From positions 1-61,359 of the forward strand of contig NZ_NJAG01000008.1 in NCBI RefSeq assembly GCF_002872335.1: a DNA stretch of 61,359 bases, in the 5' to 3' direction. This stretch comes from Siphonobacter sp. BAB-5405 (lineage in GTDB: Bacteria; Bacteroidota; Bacteroidia; Cytophagales; Spirosomataceae). The position numbers and the translations under genes are program-made. Shown here piece after piece: positions 17,942 through 27,751 of the stretch (position 1 is its first letter; every line of letters begins with the position of its first letter). Below the pieces are notes generated by a model that was given only the letters and a program-made list of their open reading frames with translations, was not told where the DNA came from and ran no database searches.

Positions 17942-20041
17942 TTAAGGCATCTTTTGTAGACGCTCCCAGCGAACTTTCCAGCCTTTGGGTAATCCCGGGT
18001 TGGTTTGTGTATTCCCATCAAAACCGGCACACAGTGCAGCAGCGGCAGTAAGTAGTCCGCCATTTCCGGGCAGGTAAATCCGTAAGCGGCCGTCCTGAAA
18101 ATTATGACCGTTGGGCAAATAGGTATTCTTCTGAACGGGCATCAGCAAGGCTTCAATGGCTCGTTCGGGCTGGTACAGACGAATGGCCGTCAGGGCCGTT
18201 AAGGGAAAATCCCAGCCCCACGTATGATCCCAGTTCCATTTTTCCCAGATGACGTCAAGCGTACGGTGCATGGTTGACGAATCCGTACCCACCTGTAAAG
18301 GCATCATACCTAAGGCCCCCAGTACCGCCGGGTGATCGATCATGCGGTCGGGATTGGTATACGAATCGGGAGCACTTTCCGTCGCCAGATACACGTCGTC
18401 TTTTTGGGGTAAAGGCGAAAGTTTTTGCAGCACGTCATCCCATTCTTTGTTACGGGAAAGCTTTTGTCGTTCCCGCCACTGCTGGGCGGTTTCCAAGGCC
18501 CAACGCCAGTACGCCAGCTCAAACGTGGGGTTATACGTCTCTTCGGGTTTAAAACATTCCTGAGCCGGAATCAGCCCTTTGCCCAGTACGTAGCGGTCAC
18601 CTTCTTTTGTGGCATACGAGGCCATAAATTCCGCCGTTTGATCAACCAGTTCCGCGTACTTTTTTAATACTGCCGGATTCCTCTGGTTTCGGTAACATAA
18701 TTCAGCCAGATAAATGAAATGCGGCTGTTGCCAGATTAGGAAGGACCCTACTGACGAAGGCGTTTCATTGCCTTCCGGATCGGTCATTTTTTGCCAGCGT
18801 ACGCCCTGGTACCCCTGTCGCTGGGCAATTGCCCGGGCTTTTTCGACCGTTTTCTGATACCAGTCCAGGCTTTTCTCCATAAGATCAGTTCGACCCCATA
18901 AGGCAAAATGAACGCCGTGCCACCAGTGCATTTCCAAGTGCGGCTTCCCGTACCAGCTATTGTACGTAAGGCCCGTTTCCTGAGGCGGCATGGCCTGCGT
19001 ACAGTTAATTTTGGTCAGGTACTGGGAAAGAATAATGCGTCGTTCGAGTTCCTTCGCCCGGGGGTCGGCAGTGCCTGAAAAATCGATCGCTGCTCCGGAA
19101 GTCCAGAATTTTTTCCAGTCGTTGCTACTGCTGGTTTGCGTTTGAACAAAACTCGGAGCCGTACCCGTCTGAGTCGTAAAAAGACAGCTAAGGCTAAGGC
19201 TCGGTTCCGTACTACTCAACAGAAATTCGTGGGGTTGAGCGGCCTGTAGCGTAGCTTTTCCCGCCCAGTTTAGGAATACAGAATAACGATCCTGATCCAG
19301 CTGATGTTCGATCTGAGCCGTAGTGGCCGCTTGTTTGACGATACGCGAGGTATGCTGATTGGCGTGCGTATAATTCGCTCCAGCATCCACAAATTGATTG
19401 GTTGGGTACGGAAACTGCAGGCGAACTTTCAATCGATTTTGAGCCAGTAAAGGCGACTGAATCCGAGCGGCGACGGCATCCTGCGTCTGGTGGCCGTAGG
19501 TTAGTACATCCACGGGTGTTCCTTCCAGTTCAAAATGACTTTTCACGGCCCCCGTCCACATATTCAGTTCCTGACGAATAGTTGTTAGATCACCGGGTTG
19601 AGCTTCTGAACCGTCCTTCTTCAGTAGTACCAGTCCCAGATTTCCCAGTTGCAACCGATGCGGATTTTGCCGGACGAAATCGACCGCCTGTTTCTCACGG
19701 GTGCTTGTACCTCTTTGAACGGCATACATCACCTGACGGCCCTGATGTGGATACGGTTTCAGCGACTCCTGAAGCGTATAGTTTTCAGTATTGGGAAAGC
19801 TGTGCCAGCCCCACTCCGACTGCGTACCCAGTGGTACACCCTGAGCGTAATACGAAGGAAAGGTTTGTAATCCGGTGACATCGACAGTAAAGGCGAAACT
19901 ACCATTTCCCACCGAAACGGAAGCCAGCGTATCCATCTTTGTAGTAATGACCGAATGCCGCTCCACAAGAGCTTTACGGTCAATACGTTGGGCAAATAAA
20001 GAACAAGGTAAGAGTACGAACGTCCAGAGGTATTTTTTCAT
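17942..20041 (-). CDS. Secreted six-hairpin glycosidase-like protein
   Basis: About 699 aa from the chosen start MKKYLWTFVLLPCSLFAQR, which gives a signal peptide; a longer in-frame start at 20143 adds a non-typical leader. The N-terminal half is beta-rich. The C-terminal half has an alpha-helical (alpha/alpha)6 appearance with HLEMHWWHGVHFALWGR, SFLIWQQPHFIYLAELCYR and WDHTWGWDFPLTALTAIRL, as in glycoside hydrolases of the six-hairpin superfamily (GH65/GH95 type). The substrate cannot be told from sequence alone. It probably acts in the periplasm on plant or microbial polysaccharide. Confidence 0.75.
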   Translation of the reverse strand: MKKYLWTFVLLPCSLFAQRIDRKALVERHSVITTKMDTLASVSVGNGSFAFTVDVTGLQTFPSYYAQGVPLGTQSEWGWHSFPNTENYTLQESLKPYPHQGRQVMYAVQRGTSTREKQAVDFVRQNPHRLQLGNLGLVLLKKDGSEAQPGDLTTIRQELNMWTGAVKSHFELEGTPVDVLTYGHQTQDAVAARIQSPLLAQNRLKVRLQFPYPTNQFVDAGANYTHANQHTSRIVKQAATTAQIEHQLDQDRYSVFLNWAGKATLQAAQPHEFLLSSTEPSLSLSCLFTTQTGTAPSFVQTQTSSSNDWKKFWTSGAAIDFSGTADPRAKELERRIILSQYLTKINCTQAMPPQETGLTYNSWYGKPHLEMHWWHGVHFALWGRTDLMEKSLDWYQKTVEKARAIAQRQGYQGVRWQKMTDPEGNETPSSVGSFLIWQQPHFIYLAELCYRNQRNPAVLKKYAELVDQTAEFMASYATKEGDRYVLGKGLIPAQECFKPEETYNPTFELAYWRWALETAQQWRERQKLSRNKEWDDVLQKLSPLPQKDDVYLATESAPDSYTNPDRMIDHPAVLGALGMMPLQVGTDSSTMHRTLDVIWEKWNWDHTWGWDFPLTALTAIRLYQPERAIEALLMPVQKNTYLPNGHNFQDGRLRIYLPGNGGLLTAAAALCAGFDGNTQTNPGLPKGWKVRWERLQKMP

Positions 20042-20126
20042 CAGTCCAGCGATTGGCTTGACGAAGAGACGATGAAGGAGTCGGATTGCCCTGTAGAAAT
20101 GATATTCAAGATAAGTGAAAGTGATA

Positions 20127-20162
20127 AAATAAAGGGTAAGCAAAGCTGCTTACCCTTTATTT
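20127..20162 (-). terminator. Terminator of the 79-aa orphan gene
   Basis: A perfect 16-bp stem AAATAAAGGGTAAGCA/TGCTTACCCTTTATTT with a 4-nt loop lies just after the stop at 20165; on the minus strand an AT-rich tail follows. Confidence 0.8.
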
Positions 20163-20164
20163 TA

Positions 20165-20404
20165 TTATTCACAAGAGCAATCGTCATCGTACTCTTGCTC
20201 TACTCCTCTTAAAGAACTTTTATAGTTATCAAAATCTGTAAAAGTACCTTGCTGAGAAGGGAGAACAATAGTTTCTTGCCAAATGACTATGTTTTTTTCC
20301 TGGTCGTATTTGGCCTCTACTTTAACTTCGTTTCCTTCTCTATTGACAGCCTTAAGAGATTTTCTACCTTTTTGACAAAAATATTGATTAGCTTCAGCAG
20401 CCAT
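20165..20404 (-). CDS. Small hypothetical protein with acidic Cys-containing tail
   Basis: A 79-aa soluble protein that I do not recognise. It starts MAAEANQYFCQKGRKSLKAV and ends in an acidic segment DDDCSCE with two of its three cysteines. A predicted beta-rich middle (NEVKVEAKYDQEKNIVIWQE) lies between. There is no signal peptide. The gene is AT-rich relative to nrdA next to it and has its own terminator. The tail could bind a metal or be a modified peptide end, but no partner enzyme is nearby, so this is speculation. Confidence 0.65.
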   Translation of the reverse strand: MAAEANQYFCQKGRKSLKAVNREGNEVKVEAKYDQEKNIVIWQETIVLPSQQGTFTDFDNYKSSLRGVEQEYDDDCSCE

Positions 20405-20446
20405 ATATTTGATCTAATAATTAATGATTAAAAATTTTTGACAATA

Positions 20447-20486
20447 GAATAACATGCTTTGAAATTCTTTTCAGAGCATGTTATTC
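20447..20486 (-). terminator. Terminator of nrdA
   Basis: GAATAACATGCT pairs with AGCATGTTATTC and the stem continues inward with one wobble to about 20 bp; it lies about 20 bp after the nrdA stop. Confidence 0.75.
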
Positions 20487-20508
20487 AAAATAAGAAATCA
20501 TTAATTAT

Positions 20509-22980
20509 TTAAGATCCACACATCTCACATCCGTCCGGATCATCCAGCGAGCAGGCAATCGCTGCCTTCGCGTCTTCTTCGGACCATTTCATGGGCTCTA
20601 CTTCTTTCGTAGCCAGAGCGGCCTGAGCTTCTGGCGTGGCCAGGTAGTTCATGGCTTTTTCGTGAACGGTTGCCGTGCTGGGCTGAATCGCGACCTGAGC
20701 CTGCGTTTCCACCGTAAACTTGATGGCGTCGGCAGCAGCTTTGGTACGCAGGTAGTACATACCCGTTTTCAGTCCCCGCTCCCAGGCATGGAAGTGCATG
20801 GACGTGATTTTACCGAAGTTGGCATCCGTCATGTGAATGTTCAGCGACTGGCTCTGGCAAATGAATGCTCCCCGATCGGCTGACATATCAATGATGGTTT
20901 TCTGCTTGATTTCCCAAACCGTCTTGTAGAGTTCTTTCAGGTTCGCCGGGATTTCAGGGATATTCTGTACGGAACCGTTCGCCGCGATGAGTTTGTTTTT
21001 CATCGTTTCGTTCCACAAGCCCATTTTCACGAGGTCACGCAAGAGATACTTGTTCACGACTACGAATTCGCCGGAAAGTACGCGACGTACGTAGATGTTC
21101 GACGTAAATGGCTCGAAACATTCGTTGTTACCCAGAATCTGACTTGTCGAAGCCGTAGGCATCGGAGCGACCAGCAGGGAGTTACGAACACCGTGCGTTT
21201 TTACTTTTTCACGCAGCGATTCCCAGTCCCAACGATTAGATGAAGGCTTCACGCCCCACATATCGAACTGGAAGATACCTTGTGAAATGGGGCTACCCGC
21301 CCAGGTTTCGTACGCACCGTATTTCTGAGCCTCTTCCATCGAAGCCTCCATGGCTCCAAAGTAGATGGTTTCGAAAATGTCTTTATTAAGCTGACGGGCT
21401 TCTTCGCTTTCAAACGGCATACGCAGTTGTACGAAGGTATCCGCCAGACCCTGTACGCCTAAACCAATCGGACGGTGACGTTTGTTCGAACGCTCGGCTT
21501 CGGGTACGGGATAATAGTTGATATCGATGATTTTGTTGAGGTTACGCGTAGCAACTTTCGTAATCTCATACAGTTTTTCGTGGTTGAAACGCAGGAATCC
21601 ATCCTCACCTTTTTCCACAAATTTGGGCAGGGCCAGCGAAGCCAGGTTACATACCGCTACTTCGTCCGCTGCCGTGTACTCGATGATTTCCGTACAGAGG
21701 TTTGAAGACTTGATCGTACCCAGGTTTTTCTGGTTCGACTTGCGGTTCGCGTGATCTTTGAAGAGCATGTAGGGCGTACCCGTCTCAATCTGAGATTCCA
21801 TGATCTCAAACCAAAGATCCTGAGCTTTTACCGTGCGGCGGGCTTTGCCTTCGCGTTCGTATTTTTCGTAAAGAGCTTCAAATTCGTCACCGTATACATC
21901 TGACAAACCGGGGCACTCGTGGGGGCACATCAATGACCAAACGTCATTGTCTTTCACCCGCTTCATGAATAAATCGGGTACCCAGAGAGCGAAGAATAAA
22001 TCGCGGGCCCGGAGTTCTTCTTTACCGTGGTTTTTCTTCAGTTGCAGGAAGTCAAAAACATCGGCGTGCCAGGGTTCAATGTACATGGCGAAAGAACCCT
22101 TCCGTTTTCCACCTCCCTGATCGACGTAACGAGCCGTATCATTGAATACCCGAAGCATCGGCACGATACCGTTCGAAGTACCGTTCGTACCCTTGATGTA
22201 GCTACCCGTTGCCCGGATGTTATGAATGCTCAAACCAATACCACCAGCTGACTGCGAAATCAGAGCACACTGTTTCAGCGTATCGTAGATTCCGTTGATA
22301 CTGTCATCCTGCATGGTGAGCAGGAAGCAGGAAGATAACTGAGGTTTCGGCGTACCGGCGTTGAAGAGCGTTGGCGTCGCGTGCGTAAACCAGCGTTCAG
22401 ACAGCAGGTTATACGTTTCAATCGCCGATTCAATGTCATTACCGTGAATACCGATAGCCACCCGCATCAGCATGTGCTGCGGACGCTCGGCAATTTTACC
22501 GTTGACTTTCAGTAAGTACGACTTTTCAAGCGTCTTGAAACCGAAGTAATCATAACCAAAATCACGATCGTAGATGATGGTAGAATCAAGCAAGGCTGCG
22601 TGCTTCTTCACTACGTCGTACGTTTCCTTGGAAATCAACGCAGCATTTTCGCTCGTTTTAGGATCGATGTAATGATACAGCTGCTTCATCGTCGCCGAAA
22701 ACGACTTCTGCGTGTTCTTATGCAGGTTAGAAATAGCGATGCGAGCCGCCAGCGTCGCGTAGTCGGGGTGACGCGTAGTGAGGGAGGCGGCTGTCTCAGC
22801 GGCCAGGTTGTCAAGCTCTACCGTATTTACGCCATCGTAAATACCGGACACGACCTTCATGGCTACCTCGATGGGTTGAACAAAGGCGGGATCTAAGCCG
22901 TAGCACAGGCGTTCGATCCGGGCAGTAATTTTGTCAAACTTCACCGATTCGCGTCGGCCATCTCTTTTGATAACGTGCAT
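20509..22980 (-). CDS. nrdA: Class I ribonucleoside-diphosphate reductase, alpha subunit
   Basis: An 823-aa catalytic subunit of aerobic ribonucleotide reductase, which converts NDPs to dNDPs. An ATP-cone regulatory domain (about 1-90, starting [15 protein letters not shown]) is followed by the ten-stranded barrel. Active-site cysteines sit in [18 protein letters not shown] and [10 protein letters not shown], and the C-terminal redox pair is in GCEMCGS. The radical-generating subunit gene nrdB, often adjacent, is not in this window. A structured leader may lie upstream at 23041-23098. Confidence 0.97.
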   Translation of the reverse strand: MHVIKRDGRRESVKFDKITARIERLCYGLDPAFVQPIEVAMKVVSGIYDGVNTVELDNLAAETAASLTTRHPDYATLAARIAISNLHKNTQKSFSATMKQLYHYIDPKTSENAALISKETYDVVKKHAALLDSTIIYDRDFGYDYFGFKTLEKSYLLKVNGKIAERPQHMLMRVAIGIHGNDIESAIETYNLLSERWFTHATPTLFNAGTPKPQLSSCFLLTMQDDSINGIYDTLKQCALISQSAGGIGLSIHNIRATGSYIKGTNGTSNGIVPMLRVFNDTARYVDQGGGKRKGSFAMYIEPWHADVFDFLQLKKNHGKEELRARDLFFALWVPDLFMKRVKDNDVWSLMCPHECPGLSDVYGDEFEALYEKYEREGKARRTVKAQDLWFEIMESQIETGTPYMLFKDHANRKSNQKNLGTIKSSNLCTEIIEYTAADEVAVCNLASLALPKFVEKGEDGFLRFNHEKLYEITKVATRNLNKIIDINYYPVPEAERSNKRHRPIGLGVQGLADTFVQLRMPFESEEARQLNKDIFETIYFGAMEASMEEAQKYGAYETWAGSPISQGIFQFDMWGVKPSSNRWDWESLREKVKTHGVRNSLLVAPMPTASTSQILGNNECFEPFTSNIYVRRVLSGEFVVVNKYLLRDLVKMGLWNETMKNKLIAANGSVQNIPEIPANLKELYKTVWEIKQKTIIDMSADRGAFICQSQSLNIHMTDANFGKITSMHFHAWERGLKTGMYYLRTKAAADAIKFTVETQAQVAIQPSTATVHEKAMNYLATPEAQAALATKEVEPMKWSEEDAKAAIACSLDDPDGCEMCGS

Positions 22981-23398
22981 ATTGTCAACGAATTAGAAGA
23001 TAGATGAAATGACTCTATTTCTGAATTGGATGGATATATTAAGCTGAAGCCTTACCCGCAGATGGGTACATCTTAAAAACTCGGACCAATAGCTTCAGTG
23101 GAGGATACCAGTAGTTGGCGATGTATACTTTCTGAATGTGAAATTAATGTTAAGTCGCCAATAACTTCTACTCGGGAAGGGTAAAAAAAAATATAAAAAA
23201 TAAAGTTCATTCAGAGCCAAAAAGTTACCCTTTCGAATGATTGTTCGTATTTGGATTTACGTTTGATAATGCGTATACGAAGAATATTTTTATAGAATAA
23301 AAAAGAAAACATCGGGACAACCTTTGTTACATTCCCAAAAGATGATTATTTTTGCGGCCTATTTGTGCAAAGATCGTAACTGACTAACAATCAATATA
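22981..23398. other. nrdA-rpmE2 divergent intergenic region
   Basis: No gene is seen. CTGAAGC (23044-23050) pairs with GCTTCAG (23092-23098) and encloses a TACCC/GGGTA hairpin, 64-118 bp upstream of nrdA. AAGGGTAA (about 23177) is complementary to TTACCCTT (about 23225). The rpmE2 promoter lies at the right end. Confidence 0.4.
23323..23354 (+). promoter_or_regulatory. Bacteroidota-type promoter of rpmE2
   Basis: TTTG (23323-23326) is separated by 20 bp from TATTTTTG (23347-23354), matching the primary sigma factor consensus of the phylum (-33 TTTG, -7 TAnnTTTG). Transcription should start near 23361, about 38 bp before the start codon. Confidence 0.75.
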
Positions 23399-23644
23399 AT
23401 GGCTAAAGCAGATATTCATCCTGAGTACCGCGAGGTGGTATTTTGGGATCTTTCCAGCGATTACAAATTCCTGACCCGCTCTACGTCTACGACGAAAGAT
23501 ACGGTTGAATTCGAAGGCAAAACGTATCCTGTAGTGAAAGTCGAGGTTTCTTCACAATCTCACCCTTTCTACACCGGCAAAAACGTACTGCTCGATACGG
23601 CTGGTCGCGTTGATAAATTCAACAAACGTTACGGCAAGAAATAG
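23399..23644 (+). CDS. rpmE2: 50S ribosomal protein L31 type B
   Basis: An 81-aa bL31 of the type B (C-minus) class. It has [20 protein letters not shown] at the start, [27 protein letters not shown] at the end, and none of the zinc-binding CxxC motifs of type A. The protein bridges the ribosomal subunits. It has a clear promoter upstream and a terminator 24 bp downstream, so it is monocistronic. Confidence 0.97.
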   Translation: MAKADIHPEYREVVFWDLSSDYKFLTRSTSTTKDTVEFEGKTYPVVKVEVSSQSHPFYTGKNVLLDTAGRVDKFNKRYGKK

Positions 23645-23668
23645 TCTTTGTTCCGTACCGACCGTTCA

Positions 23669-23703
23669 AAAAGAGAATCCTGCCCTGAGCAGGATTCTCT
23701 TTT
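23669..23703 (+). terminator. Terminator of rpmE2
   Basis: AAAAGAGAATCCTGC pairs perfectly with GCAGGATTCTCTTTT around a 5-nt loop. It could also serve the convergent gene ending at 23720. Confidence 0.9.
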
Positions 23704-23719
23704 GCTTTATATGCCTGTC

Positions 23720-24623
23720 TTATTTCGTTCTGGGCTTAAACTCCCAGATTTTTCCAGGCCCTTTCTTTCCCTCGCTCGAAAGGAAGAGGGTACCATCCGG
23801 GGCAAAACAGATGCCTTCGGGCTGTTCGAATACCTTCGGGTCCAGTTTTTCGATGGCTACAAAATTGCCGCCTTTCCGGTCGAGTACCAGTAATTTGTGT
23901 CCGACTGAAGCGAGAATGTACACTTCCTTGGTTTGAGGATGCGTCGCAATGGCCGAAGGTTTGAACTCCGTATCTTTCCCCGTCAAACCGACTTCTTCGA
24001 AACTTTTCTTCCGTAAGACGATTCCTTTCCAGGAAGCATTTTTCTGCTGATCGTAGAAATACACGTACCGCTCGTCTTTGGCTTTTTTGGTTTCCTTGGC
24101 TGCTACAAAAAACCAGCCAGTTTTACTATCAAACGTCAACCCTTCCACTTCGTTCTGACCGGGTAACTGAAGATTAAAGGTTCGCATGCTTTTGGATTCA
24201 CCACTAATGACGCCACCGGGTAAGTACGTCTGATTGAGCGTGAAAATGAAAAGTTGCCCGTCGCTTCGCAAGACGTAGAATTTGCCTTCGTGGTAAACAA
24301 TATCCTCGTAGTCGCCAGCATTGCCCCAAATCCGCTGTTCGGTCATTTTTCCGGTTTGGTAATTAATCAAAAAGAGATCGCCCTGTTCGTCGTTAATGGC
24401 CGCCAGCTGACCCGGTTTTACGTACGTAATACCCGAAATTTCCTTTAAAACCGGGGGAAGACTCGAAACTTTGACGGGATGTTGCAAGTCGTAGTCCAGC
24501 GGCTTGAGCGTATGGGCCTGTACCGCGACGGTTTCCTTCGTTCTTTTTTTCTTTTTTGGGTGACTGGCAGGCGGACAATAAGCTAAAAGCCAGAAGGCAA
24601 CCCAGCAGAGGTGCCGTTTTCAT
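23720..24623 (-). pseudogene. SdiA-regulated-type beta-propeller lipoprotein, frame broken in a poly-A tract
   Basis: A lipoprotein signal MKTAPLLGCLLAFSLLSAC is in one frame and a six-bladed propeller-like domain of the SdiA-regulated family (PF06977) in another. The break lies in the A-rich run after the signal (plus-strand T7 24544-24550 and T6 24552-24557). Removing one A joins ACQSPKKEK to RTKETVAVQAHTLKPLDYDL and restores about 300 aa. As read, the domain can only start at a TTG (24487) and loses its export signal. Propeller repeats such as EVEGLTFDSKTGWFFVA and EQPEGICFAPDGTLFLSSE are well preserved, so the gene is probably intact in the organism. Confidence 0.75.
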
Positions 24624-24671
24624 AAGGGTTGAATGCATCAGAGGTAAACTAGTTTGGGTTAAGCAAAGCTA

Positions 24672-24956
24672 CTACTCCGTTTTGTGGTCGGAATGGCCGA
24701 GGGATTTTTCCGGAGCAATCAAATCCCGTACCTGTTGTTTTAGGGTTTTGATTTCGGGGAAACCACCGGCTTGCTTGCGGTCAAAAATTTCCTGCCCGTT
24801 CAGGTAGATTTTGAAAGTACCGGAAACTTCAGCCGGACGCAGACCAACTTCTCCCAGCTCTTCCCAAAACGTCGTCAATAATTCCTGAGCTAGCCAGGCC
24901 GACCGCAGCAACCAGCCACAGCGAGGGCAGTATTCAATCGTAAGAATGGGTTTCAT
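24672..24956 (-). CDS. SelT/SelW/SelH-type redox protein
   Basis: A 94-aa Rdx-family (PF10262) protein with a thioredoxin-like fold. The N-terminal CPRC motif (Cys10, Cys13) in IEYCPRCGW corresponds to the CxxU/CxxC of selenoprotein W. It continues with GTFKIYLNGQEIFDRKQAGGFPEIKTLKQ, typical of the family. It probably has a thiol-redox role in the cytoplasm. The gene follows the propeller lipoprotein on the same strand. Confidence 0.9.
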   Translation of the reverse strand: MKPILTIEYCPRCGWLLRSAWLAQELLTTFWEELGEVGLRPAEVSGTFKIYLNGQEIFDRKQAGGFPEIKTLKQQVRDLIAPEKSLGHSDHKTE

Positions 24957-25059
24957 GGATTCAAGCTTAATTAGTGGATAAACGAACTACGGAACGGCAT
25001 CCGTACTTTGGCAAATCTTAGCATCTTTCCCGTACATTCCATCAATCTGCAGAATTTTT

Positions 25060-25410
25060 GTGCCAACGCATGTACAGACCGGACAACGAGGGGAAGTGCT
25101 GGCCGCTCGCTTCCTGGAACAAAAAGGGTATGAAATTGTCGCTCGTAACTACCGGGCCGGACGGGCGGAGGTTGATCTCATTGTACGTCGGGAGCAGTGG
25201 CTGGTTTTCGTCGAAGTGAAAACCCGTACCAATCTGAAGTTTGGTTTTCCGGAAGCCTTTGTATCTGCCCGAAAAGAAACGCTGCTACGACAGGCCGCCG
25301 ATCAGTACGTCTATGAAACCAACTGGCGGGGACACCTCCGCTTTGACGTAATCGCCGTGGTAATGACGCGGAAATCAGAAGAGCTGGTACATTTTGAAGA
25401 CGTCTGGTAA
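25060..25410 (+). CDS. YraN family protein (UPF0102)
   Basis: A 116-aa endonuclease-fold protein of the YraN family, beginning at a GTG. Motifs are GQRGEVLAARFLEQKGYEIVARNYR, the catalytic-like E/D pattern AEVDLIV, and VFVEVKTRTNLKFG, which together match the restriction-endonuclease-like core (D and E-x-K). The cellular role of the family is not established. It is short, soluble and monocistronic. Confidence 0.93.
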   Translation: MPTHVQTGQRGEVLAARFLEQKGYEIVARNYRAGRAEVDLIVRREQWLVFVEVKTRTNLKFGFPEAFVSARKETLLRQAADQYVYETNWRGHLRFDVIAVVMTRKSEELVHFEDVW

Positions 25411-25476
25411 TCATCCAGAAAAAGGGTAGCAAAGGTTTCTTTTCTTCTTTTGTAAAAAAACCTCTGTTCTTACTCT

Positions 25477-26868
25477 ATGAAAAAAGTACTGCTTTCCGCT
25501 TTATTGAGCGTTTGTTCCTGTATGGCTATGGCTCAGAAAACCTACGAAGCCAACTGGGCCTCCATTGATTCACGGCCCGTTCCGAATTGGTTTGAAGACG
25601 CCAAGTTTGGCATTTTTATTCACTGGGGACTATTTTCTGTACCTTCCTACGCTCCAACCGCCCGTGATGGCATGGGCGTCTACGATCAGTATTCGGAATG
25701 GTACTGGCAGAAGTGGCAGGACGCCAAGAGCAAAACTTCACCGCTGTTTCAGAAATTCCATAACCGCGTGTATGGAGCAGACACCAAGTATCAGGACTTC
25801 GTCAAAGACTTTAAAGCCGAATTTTTCAAGCCGGACGAATGGGCAAAGGTTTTTGAGCAGGCTGGTGCGAAATATGTTGTACTGACGTCGAAACACCACG
25901 AAGGCTTTACGCTCTGGCCGAGTGCTCAGGCCTGGAACTGGAACGCCGTAGACGTAGGTCCGCACCGCGATTTACTGGGTGATCTGACAACTGCCGTCAA
26001 GGATAAAGGCTTGCACATGGGCTACTATTATTCCCTGTACGAATGGTACAACCCCTTGTACAAACAAAGTGTGAACCGCTATGTAGACGAGCACATGATA
26101 CCCCAGTTGAAAGATCTGGTAACCCGCTACAAACCTGATGTGGTGTGGACGGATGGCGAATGGGACCATTCATCGGAAGTGTGGAAAAGTACGGAGTTTC
26201 TGGCCTGGCTGTACAACGAGTCACCGGTGAAAGAATCCGTGGTGGTCAATGATCGCTGGGGAAAAGAAACGCGTTCAAAACACGGGGGTATTTATACGAC
26301 CGAATACGACCTGGTACATTCAGGTAATGCCGATAATACGAAGTTTACGCACCCTTGGGAAGAATGCCGGGGAATCGGCGGTTCGTTTGGCTACAATCGG
26401 GCCGAGATTCTGGAAGATTATGCGACGTCAGCGGCGTTGGTACACATTCTGATCGAAAAAGTGGCTCGCGGCGGCAATCTGTTGCTGAACGTCGGACCCA
26501 CTGCCGATGGCCGTATTCCCGTCATCATGCAGCAACGGCTGAAAGACATGGGTGATTGGCTCAAAGTCAACAAAGAGGCCATCTATGGTACACGAGCCTG
26601 GGACAAGGCTCCCGCGTTCAAGAAAGGTACCAAACTGTTTTTCACGCAGAAAGGAAAAGACCTGTATGTATTGACGACGGAATGGATGGATAACCTTTCC
26701 ATCGATGGTATTACTAAACCACAAAGTGTCTCTCTGCTGGGTTTTAAAGGAGCGGTGAAAACGAGTATGAAGGGAAATCAACTGACAATCGCGGCTCCGA
26801 ACGTTACGCCTGCTACGACACCCTGCCAGCACGCCTGGATATACAAGCTCGAAGGAGCAGCCCGATAA
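25477..26868 (+). CDS. Alpha-L-fucosidase, GH29
   Basis: A 463-aa secreted enzyme that removes alpha-L-fucose from glycans. A signal peptide ends at about residue 19 (CMAMAQ). The GH29 barrel contains FGIFIHWGLFSVPSYAP, TSKHHEGFTLW and the nucleophile Asp226 in VVWTDGEWD. The C-terminal beta domain is present and length is usual for a bacterial GH29. It probably works with periplasmic carbohydrate degradation enzymes such as that at 17942, though the genes are not linked. Confidence 0.95.
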   Translation: MKKVLLSALLSVCSCMAMAQKTYEANWASIDSRPVPNWFEDAKFGIFIHWGLFSVPSYAPTARDGMGVYDQYSEWYWQKWQDAKSKTSPLFQKFHNRVYGADTKYQDFVKDFKAEFFKPDEWAKVFEQAGAKYVVLTSKHHEGFTLWPSAQAWNWNAVDVGPHRDLLGDLTTAVKDKGLHMGYYYSLYEWYNPLYKQSVNRYVDEHMIPQLKDLVTRYKPDVVWTDGEWDHSSEVWKSTEFLAWLYNESPVKESVVVNDRWGKETRSKHGGIYTTEYDLVHSGNADNTKFTHPWEECRGIGGSFGYNRAEILEDYATSAALVHILIEKVARGGNLLLNVGPTADGRIPVIMQQRLKDMGDWLKVNKEAIYGTRAWDKAPAFKKGTKLFFTQKGKDLYVLTTEWMDNLSIDGITKPQSVSLLGFKGAVKTSMKGNQLTIAAPNVTPATTPCQHAWIYKLEGAAR

Positions 26869-26882
26869 CTTGCGGGTTTCAG

Positions 26883-26923
26883 AAAAAAAGGCTGGACGGG
26901 AAGATCTTCGTCCAGCCTTTTTT
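26883..26923. terminator. Bidirectional terminator between fucosidase and PAP2 genes
   Basis: AAAAAAAGGCTGGACG and CGTCCAGCCTTTTTT form a strong stem with A and T runs at both ends, between convergent genes. Confidence 0.88.
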
Positions 26924-26932
26924 CGTGAATAG

Positions 26933-27601
26933 TTAAGCGACCCTTCGTCTCAATTCCAGACGTTTATCCAGCCACTTTTTGGGATGATGTTGCCAGTAGG
27001 TTTCTAGCCCCGTAAACACCAGCAGCGTAGATACCGTACCAATAATCGAACCTACGTAGATGTCCGCTACGAAGTGCTGGAATAGGTACACGCGGGAATA
27101 AGCCCCCAGAACGGCCAGAAATAGAAATAGCCAGCCCCAGCGTTTGTTGCTCACCAATAAGGTAAGCAGACAAAACAAGGCAAAAACGGACGTTGAATGC
27201 CCCGATGGAAAACTATTGACGCTGTGTAAATTCAGTCCGTCGACGGTATGAAAAACCCATCCTGAGTTTTTGTAAAAAGCACTGGGACGTAGTTCGCCCG
27301 CGAAAAGGCTGTGTTTCAGTAACTGCGTAAACAGGCCAGCAATTAGTAAGGATAATACGCCAGCCAAAGCCCATCGGTACCGAACAAACACCAGGCCAAT
27401 GACAATGCCAAAACCCACGGCTCCGTCCGCGAGATCGGTCAGGTAATAAAAGAACACATCCCAGAACGGATGATTGACGCCATTAATCCACCGCATCAAT
27501 ACTGTTCGATCCAGCTGAGAAAGCATACTGCCGACGACAATAAGCAGCAAGGCATACGGCAGGAAGAACGAATAATTCTGTCGGATCAATCGAAAAAGCA
27601 T
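26933..27601 (-). CDS. PAP2-family membrane phosphatase
   Basis: A 222-aa membrane protein with about six helices and the three motifs of type 2 phosphatidic acid phosphatases: KHSLFAGELRP (K-x6-RP), SFPSGHST (PSGH) and SRVYLFQHFVAD (SRx5Hx3D). These line a periplasmic-facing active site. Likely substrates are undecaprenyl pyrophosphate or lipid phosphates; the sequence does not separate these. It converges with the fucosidase gene. Confidence 0.92.
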   Translation of the reverse strand: MLFRLIRQNYSFFLPYALLLIVVGSMLSQLDRTVLMRWINGVNHPFWDVFFYYLTDLADGAVGFGIVIGLVFVRYRWALAGVLSLLIAGLFTQLLKHSLFAGELRPSAFYKNSGWVFHTVDGLNLHSVNSFPSGHSTSVFALFCLLTLLVSNKRWGWLFLFLAVLGAYSRVYLFQHFVADIYVGSIIGTVSTLLVFTGLETYWQHHPKKWLDKRLELRRRVA

Positions 27602-27617
27602 GCGAAGGGGTCGTGAA

Positions 27618-27745
27618 GAGTTGTTGGTTAGTAGTTGATCGTTGTTGGTTAGTAGTGCCTTGGAAAGGTCGGCATACCTGATGGATGATACAGGGCAAAG
27701 TAACCGAACCTTTCAACTAATAACCCTCAACTACTAACGAACAAC
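27618..27745. repeat. Tandem and inverted intergenic repeat
   Basis: GTTGTTGGTTAGTAGTT occurs twice in tandem (about 27619 and 27639, separated by GATC), and CAACTACTAACGAACAAC at about 27728-27745 is its near-perfect inverted copy (one mismatch). The structure fills the gap between the PAP2 and amidase genes. Confidence 0.65.
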
Positions 27746-27751
27746 TTAAAT

